A stretch of DNA of 64,000 bases, taken from positions 3,703,501 to 3,767,500 of the forward strand of contig NW_027395276.1 of the NCBI RefSeq assembly GCF_027580225.2, written 5' to 3'. Below the pieces are notes generated by a model, which saw only the letters and a list, made by a program, of their open reading frames with translations, was not told the origin of the DNA and ran no database searches. Positions within the stretch are counted from its first letter, which is position 1, and each line of letters opens with the position of its first letter. Source of the stretch: Misgurnus anguillicaudatus. Its lineage: Eukaryota; Chordata; Actinopteri; Cypriniformes; Cobitidae. Below are positions 55,741 to 64,000 of the stretch, piece after piece. A program made the translations under genes and the position numbers.

Positions 55741-56135
55741 TGTTTTAACACAGTTTTGATCTTAATACGTGCATCTATAAAAAAATGAAATGAATTTGTA
55801 CCTTGTATGAAGGTCAAATCAATGTCAGTTTGACTGGTTATTAACTTATTACTGCTGCTGCTTAGCTCATTTTAAAATTGCACAATATAGTTGTGTTTCA
55901 CTGACAGAAACACTAATAACTTTATACTGACACCTGTTGGAGTGCAAACATCATCACATCAAGTTTTGACACGTTCGTTTATCATTTCATCTACAATCAA
56001 AGGTGTCTGATAGTAGGGGTTAGATTTTCAAAAACTATTGGCAACATCATCTGATGGTAGAAAAACAGAAAACAACGACTGTTTCTAGGTCACTGATATG
56101 AGTTTAAGTGAGAAACATTGCTTTGTGTGCTTTTT

Positions 56136-56340
56136 TAAAGTCCCCATGAAACTTGGGTATAAACTGCCTAATTCATGCAGCGGCAGAAGAACCGACAGGC
56201 GGATGACGTCAAAGTACCGTGAGCACAATTCAAGAAATCATATGGAGAAATCTAATTTCGAATCGCTCTCGTGGTACTTTGATGTCATCCGCCTGTCAAT
56301 TCTAGTGGCGCCACATGAAGTCAAACAAGCCTAGTGTTTT
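56136..56340. mobile_element. MITE-like palindrome ('taaagtccccatgaaa')
   Basis: Within it 'gacaggcggatgacgtcaaagtacc' faces 'ggtactttgatgtcatccgcctgtc'. A relative is at 15950-16115. Boundaries are approximate. Confidence 0.6.
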
Positions 56341-57665
56341 GCATTTATGATTAAAGATTATGAAGGCACATGAATAAAAAAAATTATGAAGCTCACAGAT
56401 AAGTCATTTGTATTAAAATATCACAATTATTCAAATTAAATTAGTTTTTAATTTTATTTTCATGGCGACGTTAATAAGCAGTTTAATTTCTTTTTACAAA
56501 TATATAAAGATAAACAGATTTTGATCCAAGATTAACATATAACCTAGTTTAGTTGCATCCAGGACTGGAAATGGCAGAAATAATCGTTTTGAAGGAGGGC
56601 ATAATTTTAGATGACGACTTTGGTCTGAGATTGTTTTTTTTAACAGGCGCAGCCCTTTTTGAGTGGGGTGAGCTAAAAAGGTGATGTACACCTTCAACTG
56701 AATGTAACACTGGCATTTTTTTGTCTAGAAGCCTTGGTCTTGTTTTAATGAAGACAAGTTTTTCACGGAAGTGTCTGGAGGTGAAAATATTAAATAAATA
56801 AAGTTATAGCAGTTTACATTTATTGTAATAAATAAAATAATGCAATAAAGTATATATTTTATACATAAAATCACAAAAGATAATGTTTGTCTTACACTTT
56901 TAGTGGTTTTACCAACAATGGCCACTAGGTGTCAACGGTATGTTGCATACTCTTGTCACAAATTAATAAATTACTGTCACTGCATTATTATTACTGCTAA
57001 AAAATGAAATATGAAAAATACACTCTTAGAGCTGTCAATGATATATAGTTTGTCGTGATAGATTAAAGTTTACATGCTAAATATTAAAGTGAACTCAGGA
57101 TTCCCTGCTCACAAATAACTGTAACATAATTTTTTGTGTTTCCTCCTAAGTCGCACAACCTTTTAACGTTAAATTTGTCCTCAGGTTAATTAGTTGAATG
57201 TGAACATTTTGATATTTAGTTAATGGATATTTTAAATATTAGGAAAATTCTGAAATGAAACCGAGTCTTACAGCACCACTGTGAAGTGTTATGTGACAAA
57301 CGTGATCATGTGAGAATGCGTTATAAAATCATAGTTGCAATAACTTGAATGGGGACTCATTCTTAAATGCAATTAAGTGAAATACTCCGTTCCCCCTTGA
57401 AATTCATTCCCCGGACTCATTTCCAGCCTTGGTTGTGTCCCCTAAAATGCATCCATCTTAAAATTTTGGTTATGAATCAGAACATATTAGGGCTCTAAAT
57501 GTAATGAATAATATAATTAAATACATAAATGCAAATGTAAAAATGTATTTCAGAAAATGGGCCTTTGTCGGAAACTGAAGGTTTTGGAAAAGTCTTCTGA
57601 AGCATAAAATTATTAATATATTCACTTCCACCTTCACAAATTCAATAGAAAGGCTTGGTGGAGTG
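56341..57665. other. intergenic stretch downstream of gigyf2, nothing recognised
   Basis: AT-rich DNA, no coding similarity and no delimitable element. Confidence 0.4.
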
Positions 57666-57673
57666 TTAAAATC

Positions 57674-57975
57674 GGTAACACTTTACAATAAGGTTCATTA
57701 GTTAACATTAGTTAATGTATTACCTAACATGAATAAACCATGATCAATACATTTGTTACAGTATTTATCAATCTTTGTTAATGTTAGTTAATAGAAATAA
57801 AGTGTTTAGTTGTTTGTTCATGTTAGTTCACAGTGCATACAAGATTTTAATAAAGTATTGGTAATTGTTGAAATTAAAATTAACAAAGATTAATAAATGC
57901 TGTATAAGTGCAGTTTATTGTTAGTTCATGTTAACTAATGTAGTTAACTAATGAACCGTATTGTAAAGTGTTACC
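57674..57975. mobile_element. GGTAACAC MITE, second copy, with 8-bp TSD
   Basis: GGTAACACTTTACAATAAGG and its complement; TTAAAATC at 57666-57673 and 57976-57983. Same family as 41924-42247. Confidence 0.93.
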
Positions 57976-58129
57976 TTAAAATCTAATGATGACAGAATTT
58001 AAATAATGCAATTAAAAAATCTTAAAATCTGTTTCATTGTTTTGTCCATATTTTAATAGACTGTGGGTGGTTTCCTGGACAGGGATTATCTTAAGCCAGG
58101 ACTAGACCTGAGTTTAATTGGGGAATATA

Positions 58130-58915
58130 CAGTGCACAGCATAAATGAGTACACCCCCTTTGAAAATTAAGATTTTTCTCCATTTGTTAGTAAATATGAG
58201 ACCAATTTGCTGTATTTTTACACACCAGTTTTATTAAACATTTATGTTTCTTAACATAAGAGTTAAAGGCACTGACCATCTTAAGGATACGAAAAATAAC
58301 ACATTTAAATCAAATGAGGTGATGCAAAAATGAGTACACCCTACACAGATTCTTTAAAAAAGCCTATCTAATATTTTGTATGGGCTCCATTCTTTTTTTT
58401 TAAATCAGCACTAATTCTTCTAGACATTGAATAAAGAAGTTGAATGATGATTTTTTTTCAACATCTTTCATCACAAAACACTCTTGATAAGGTGTTAACT
58501 TCAGTGGACGTCCTGGAGAGCTTCCCACAAATCCATCCTTTTTACATTTTTAGATCCCTTTTGTGACAGTATTCAAACTTATTAGCAATGCTTAACTAAT
58601 TATCTTGAAACCTTGACCATTTTGTGCAAAGAAATTATTTTATTTCTCATGTCTTGAGACATTTCTTTACCATGTGGTGCTATTCTGTCACCATTACATG
58701 AGTGGTGTACTCATTGTTGCATCCCCTCATTTGATTTAAATTAGTTATTTTTTGTATACGAAAGATGGTCAGTGACTTTCACTCTTTTGTTAATAAAAAT
58801 AAATGTTTAATAAAACTATTTTGTAAAAATGAAAGCAAATTGGTCTCATATTTACTGAAAAATGGAGAAAAATCTTAATTTCCAAAGGGTGTGTACTCAT
58901 TTATGCTGTGCACTG
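58130..58915. mobile_element. Tc1/mariner-like MITE (786 bp) at a TA site
   Basis: Inverted termini of about 50 bp start CAGTGCACAGCATAAATGAG ('tacaccccctttgaaaatta'), flanked by TA on both sides. No transposase frame remains. Confidence 0.9.
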
Positions 58916-59049
58916 TAATAGTTTTACCAAACATACCTTACTAATAACATTACTTGTGTGCATTTTGATGCAAAACAAAGGGCACTGATGTATTTTAAGT
59001 TGTTTTGAGTTTGGACAGCTCTTACATTTATTTTAGTCTAGGACTAGTC

Positions 59050-59467
59050 CAGTGTTTCTCAAACTTTTTCAGCCCAAGGACCACTTTATCTTCCAATTTT
59101 TTTCTGAGGACCACCTAACAGAATCCCACTCTAACATGCCCCCAAAAAACAACAAAATAGGAAGGATAAGCTAAATTTAAATTTAATATGCAACTGTTTC
59201 AAGTCAAAAACTATTATTATATGAATTTTATTTCATTTGAAAAAGTAAATGTGAAATGAGTTGCAGCTTAATATGAACAACAAACTGCACATGTAAAAAA
59301 AAGTGCAATTAAACATACTGTAACAGCCCCACTTAATGTCATTCCAAAGAGCCATTAGTTTAAAACTGAGGTGGTGGGTATATGAAGTCTATGGTTGTAA
59401 CTTGCCTAGTTTAGGTCATCTTTTGGCGGACCACTGGGGGGGTTGGACCACACTTTAAGAATTACTG
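59050..59467. mobile_element. hAT MITE (418 bp) with 8-bp TSD
   Basis: CAGTGTTTCTCAAACT and the complement of CAGTAATTCTTAAAGT form the ends; GACTAGTC at 59042-59049 and 59468-59475. Confidence 0.9.
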
Positions 59468-59853
59468 GACTAGTCTAATCCCTGTCCGGGAAACCGCCCT
59501 GTAAGTTATCCCTCTGATTACCTTTGTGTAATACTCATGTTTATGAATGTTTAACAGATGCATCACATCATTTATTAAATTAAAAATTTCCCCTTTAGTA
59601 AATTTCATACTGTATATGTAAAACCCCAAATAAGACAGAAAATGCTGGACGTCTCGGTTTTTGCACATCTGAGAGGGTCTGAAGAAAGTAGGTAGTTACC
59701 AGATGAGTTGACACAAGTCTACACTGTCCATCCAGAGCCCTCCCTCCCTCCCAAGCTCAACTACAACTTTGTCTACCTCACTTTCCCAGACTGTCTGTTA
59801 CTTCATCAAGGTGCCAGTCGAGGATCAGAAGCGTCTGACCGAACACAGGAACC

Positions 59854-59938
59854 ATGAGCATCAGCTGCGTTCACTTCGCTTCGTCCCGGCTCGTCCTCTT
59901 CACTGCTCTTGCCATCTGCATGGCTTTAGTGCAGACAG
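59854..59938 (+). CDS. first coding exon of a secreted or type I membrane protein, candidate snorc
   Basis: ATG 59854 (ACCATGA context) opens 28 codons ending at donor gtaaca: MSISCVHFASSRLVLFTALA then ICMALVQT. It has a short polar start, a Leu/Ala/Ile/Val-rich hydrophobic core and a small residue near the end, the make-up of a signal peptide. The phase-1 donor leaves a G. In mammals, as I recall, the next gene after GIGYF2 in the same direction is SNORC, a small chondrocyte proteoglycan-like membrane protein with a signal-peptide first exon in the same phase. The name rests on position and this shape only. I found no further exon before the window ends. Confidence 0.55.
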
Positions 59939-61096
59939 GTAACAAACTTTCTTCCCCTGGACATCTCACATCGGTTCTCAGCTGAGGTTTTATTGTTAGG
60001 TTATCTGAGTCGCCTCTTATTAAGTCGATATGTGGTTTTCTTGGTTGTCATTTAGGACAGCATTTGACGAAGTTTAACAAATTTCTTCAGTCTAAATTTT
60101 GTACACATCAGTTTCACCTTATAGACCTTCCGGGTTTGTTATGAAAAGCTTTTAGTTGGTGAATGTTACTGAGTTTAAATGAATAAAAATCATCTCTTTT
60201 ATTTTACTTTAACTTTTGATACACATATTCTCACATTTCAGAGGATATCAAACATTCTGAATGAATCGGTCTTTTGATGCCGGGTGTGAGAAGCATCATG
60301 CTGACTAAAATGACTCAGATTTTCTCCATTTCACATCCAGGTGTTGAGCCTTAATTTAGTCTCAAAGGGACAAAGCCTCAGTTTGTTTGGGAAAAACAGG
60401 GCATTGTGGCTGTGAAAATAAAATAAAAACAGTCCTACACCAAAAATATGTACAAACATAATTGTTTATTATTGACTTCGTTTTTAAGTAACTTTATTGT
60501 CATTTTGCTAGAATATAACAATGAATAGAGACAGGACAATAGTGCTAAATAAGACAACACAAGAAAGAGACAATGAGTTTGAAGTGTGCATTAATATAAT
60601 AATAGATTCAATAAAAACATTAATAACATTATACAAAGACTACACAAAAGTTTAGAAAGTGCATATGACAAACACTAAAGACATTTTTATTAGCTTACTG
60701 CATGAATGCCACTTACTGTAAGTAAGGATTGAGTTTAGGAAAATTTAGCATGAGCTGAGATTTTCCAGCTAGTAAATATGATGTAACTGCTTTTCATTTT
60801 CCATTCAAGGCCAAGATTGCTTGATACCTTCAAATCATTTGTGTTTACGTCTTTAGTAATGAATCACCAAATTATAACGCATTGCATTATTTTGATCTTT
60901 ATTTAACAAATACTGTACATCATTATTCACAATATTATTACCAAAATGTGTGAATTAAAATGAAGGACTAGCTATAACAGGAAACAATTTTGTGTTTCAA
61001 ACACATCTAGGCTAAAACAAAGCAATATTTGAGCTGTCGGTGAAAATTAAATGGATGTCTAACCTTAGCCCAAAAATAAATTAAATTAAATAAATA
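59939..61096. other. intron of the signal-peptide gene, nothing recognised
   Basis: AT-rich; 'taactttattgtcattttgctagaa' near 60489 resembles a LINE tail, unconfirmed. Confidence 0.35.
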
Positions 61097-61521
61097 CGCT
61101 GCAAAAATGACTTTCTTACGAAAGTATTTGTCATCTTGTTTTCAGTACAAATATCTAAAATTTCTTAAATCAAGATATATTTTATTGATGAGCAAAATGA
61201 TATAAGAAAATAAGACAAAAAATATCAAATTTAAGTGAATTTGTGTCTAAAACAAGCAAAAAATATAATAATAATAATAATAATATGCCAATATGGTAAG
61301 AAAAAATCTTAAATTAAGAAAAACTACCCCATTTGCAGGGGGGTTTTTTCTTGTTTTAAACAGACATTTTCTTAAATTTGATGTTTTTTGTCGAAAAACT
61401 AGACTTATTTTCTTAAGGTCATTTTGCACATCAAGAAAATACATCTTGATTTAGGAAATTTGAGATATTTTTACTGAAAACAAGACAAAAATACTTAGTA
61501 ACAAAATGTTTTTTTGCAATG
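61097..61521. mobile_element. fold-back MITE at a TA site
   Basis: Starts cgctgcaaaaatgactttct, ends 'aatgtttttttgcaatg'. Long complementary arms include 'ttcttaaatcaagatatatt' and 'acatcttgatttaggaaatt'. An ATA-rich microsatellite lies in the left arm (61263-61285). Confidence 0.75.
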
Positions 61522-63105
61522 TAAAACAATTTGTAATCATTAATTGTAAAAAAACTGCAGCATGAAGTTAAACAAACATGTTTTTTCAAGTCAATTCAAC
61601 CTACTATTTTAAGTTTTGACTATATATGTTGACATAACTTATAAAATCTAGTTAAAATTGTTTAACTTAATTTGTTAATTAAAATGTATATTTATTTGAC
61701 ATCATTTTTACAAGCTGTTGACTTTGCTTATATGATGAAATAATTTGGCAAAAACATCATGTAACCAAATTCAAGTTTATTTTGGCTATAAGTGCATTAA
61801 TCATAGCCAGACCCACAGGGAAATGGCAGCTATTGCATGCTGGGTATCACATGCTTTTTAGATTTGATAATGAAGACAACACAAATACTGTAACACCAGG
61901 CTTCCTTGGGTTGTATTGACTGATCTTCACCTATAACATGAGCATCTTGTTTCATAAATAGATGTCTTTTTTGTCTGTCTGTAGACTGTAGAGATGCCCA
62001 CTTGCACCTTAGCTGGCGGGTGTAAGGTGAGATGAGGACATGGCAACGCCCTGGCACGTGTAGACCCACAGTGGCAGAGGATTGTGTCATTCACACAAAC
62101 CTGTCCTCATGTCGTCATCTCACTGTTGTGTGTGAATATACAAGAAAAAAACGTAATACCGCACTCCCACATAGTGTAGTTTTCTGCTTGTTATCGCCAA
62201 AAGTTTCAGTCGTGCTTAATAAATATTTAAGCAGGCCATGAAGTGACAAACACCATCTGCATTTTTAAAATCAGGCTGCCGTGAAGAGCGTGCTTTTCCA
62301 CCGTCTGCTTTCATAAACAAACTTGTTTAACTTTTAGTATACTGCCTGCGTTTAGTCGGTTGGTTCCTCGGCCGTTAGTTGACCACACAAGCGCCCTTTT
62401 GTACCCTCGAGAGAAGGGCTCATTGATGTATCGCTGGCCTCGTGCCCCGGTGTGCTGTACCTACAGCCTACTTTAAGTCTGAAAAGTGTTGGAGTAAATA
62501 TGTCTTTATCAAAATATGTGTGCACTGACCTTCCAAAATGGCTTACTTCAAATATTAACCTTTTATTTTAAGATTTAATGTGCCTTTTTAAAGTGAAGAA
62601 ACTATTTAGGTACAAAAAAAATGCTGTGTCCAGTGCGTGTACAGTAAATACACAGTTTTGTCAACATGAAGCCTCTGTTTTCAAAAGCATGGAATGGACA
62701 AATAGGTGCTTTGTTATTTGTATCTGCCTGTCTGGCCTGTCCTGACCGGTGTTGTTCGAGCGGGGTCACTGTAGATCTTATGACACCCATGTCAAAACAT
62801 CCAAGTTCGTCTTTGTCTCTTTATTTTGGGGTCAGAACCTCTGTCCACATGGTGACCTCTGGTAAAGGTGGGTAAGCTGTAACATAGTAAACTGGGTTTA
62901 GACTCCATGAGTGTGGTGTAGGTGAGAAAAGTCACATGGCTGTTTCATGCCCGTGGGAGCTGTGGAATGTCAATCACAGACGTGAGGAGGGAAAGAGCCG
63001 AGACAACACCTGTAGTGAGAAGCAAATGCTAATTCTCTATAAAGACGCCCATTGAATCACATAGAAATCAACATTTGGTGCTATCCGTTCCCTTTAGCAA
63101 ATGGT
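61522..63105. other. no further exon recognised
   Basis: No open frame with hydrophobic membrane segment or other match to a downstream exon of the 59854 gene was found. Short frames lack similarity. Confidence 0.4.
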
Positions 63106-63109
63106 GGAA

Positions 63110-63178
<69 letters not shown>

Positions 63179-63508
63179 TAGTGAGTGACAGACAGGCAGT
63201 TAGGTAGATAGACAGACAGACAGACAGGTAGGTAGACAGACAGACGGACAGACAGGAAGGCAGAAAGACAGACAGGCAGGTAGGTAGGCAGACAGAGAGA
63301 GAGAGAGAGACAGACAGACAGGCAGGCATGTAGACAGACAGACAGACAGATCGATCGATTGAAAGGCAGTAGGTAGACAGACAGGCAGACAGAGAAAGAG
63401 AGGGAGAGAGAGAGACAGACAGGCAGGTAGGTAGACAGACAGGTAAAGAGACAGGCAGACAGACAAACAGACAAGGTAGACAGAGTGAGTGACAGACAGG
63501 CAGTTAGG

Positions 63509-63539
<31 letters not shown>

Positions 63540-64000
63540 GTAGGTAGACAGACAGACGGACGGACAGGAAGGCAGTAAGACAGACAGACAGAGAGACAGA
63601 CAGGCAGGTAGGTAGACAGACAGACAGACAGACAGGCAGACAGAGTGAGTGACAGACAGACAGGCAGTTAGGTAGATCGACAGACAGACAGAAAGGTAGA
63701 CAGACAGATGGACAGACAGGAAGGCAGAAAGACAGACAAGCAGGTAGGTAGGCAGACAGAGAGAGAGAGACAGACAGACAGGCAGGCAGTTAGATAGATA
63801 GACAGACAGACATGTAGGTAGACAGACAGGCAGGTAGAGAGAGAGACAGACAGACAGGCAGGTAGGTAGACAGACAGGCAGGGAGAGAGAGAGACAGACA
63901 GACAGGCAGGTAGGTAGACAGACAGGTAAAGAGACAGCCAGACAGACAAACAGACAGGTAGACAGAGTGAGTGACAGACAGGCAGTTAGATAGATAGACA
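63106..64000. repeat. (CAGA)n satellite, runs to the window end
   Basis: About 70 bp of pure cagacagac begins the array, followed by larger repeated blocks with 'ggtaggtag', 'gagagaga' and 'gagtgagtgacagacaggca'. The last block recurs at about 63180, 63485, 63645 and 63965, so a higher-order period is present. Minus-strand Cys/Leu/Ser/Val frames over it are artefacts. Confidence 0.95.

Larger units (their letters stand above)
58065..59499. mobile_element. MITE with GGGTGGTTTCCTGGACAGGG termini, hosting two insertions
   Basis: Left 'gggtggtttcctggacaggg', right 'cctgtccgggaaaccgccc'. It is interrupted by a Tc1-like MITE (58130-58915) and a hAT MITE (59050-59467). Its own length without these is about 220-230 bp. 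Confidence 0.85.

Noticed and set aside
63081..63949. Several minus frames of Cys/Leu/Ser/Val repeats
   Set aside because: Translations of the CAGA satellite.
1..64000. CRISPR arrays, tRNA or rRNA genes
   Set aside because: No spaced palindromic repeats, tRNA-like folds with A/B boxes, or rRNA cores were recognised by eye.

Overview
The window is animal nuclear DNA, and almost certainly from a teleost fish, probably a cyprinid. It is AT-rich and intron-rich, and it is crowded with short DNA transposons of kinds familiar from zebrafish-type genomes: hAT elements with 8-bp target duplications, Harbinger- and Tc1-like MITEs, 'gggatagttc' fold-backs and L2/CR1-like LINE remains. Nothing prokaryotic, viral or CRISPR-like was seen.

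One host gene dominates. A plus-strand gene of 28 recognisable coding exons runs from 7537 to 55091 and encodes a GIGYF2-type protein. This is the GYF-domain partner of the cap-binding protein 4EHP in translational repression. I read the exons by hand. All junctions keep frame, every intron is GT-AG, and the coding total of 3945 nt gives 1314 residues. The order is: N-terminal 4EHP-binding motif (exon 2), R/G-rich and SQSW regions, Pro-rich linker, GYF domain (exons 13-14), charged coiled coil (exons 19-21), Gln-rich stretches, and the conserved C-terminal module (exons 25-28). About 4.7 kb downstream lies a signal-peptide first exon at 59854-59938. By mammalian gene order it could be snorc, but the rest of that gene is outside the window. 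Upstream (3.3-6.2 kb) is a CpG-richer zone with a candidate promoter and an unassigned coding-like exon.

The rest is largely mobile DNA. At least ten insertions can be delimited exactly by target-site duplications. The most notable is in intron 22: a hAT element of 3565 bp (40066-43630) with perfect 8-bp duplications and an apparently intact two-exon BED/hATC transposase of 643 codons on the minus strand. It sits inside another hAT element (39211-44073), and its own intron carries a further MITE. Comparable nests occur at 8815-9502, 37872-38490 and 58065-59499. Intron 8 (11.9 kb) holds a decayed hAT, another hAT-like element, a long fold-back and a 5'-truncated minus-strand LINE. Two introns contain inverted repeats with arms of roughly 330-350 bp that would form long duplex in the gigyf2 pre-mRNA. 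Satellites lie at 30.2-31.6 kb (20-bp unit), 52.27-52.64 kb (TA/GATATATA) and 63.1-64.0 kb (CAGA).

I found no convincing new biological system. The best candidates for follow-up are the intact nested hAT element, the fold-back introns, and the direct repeats that flank exons 11-12.
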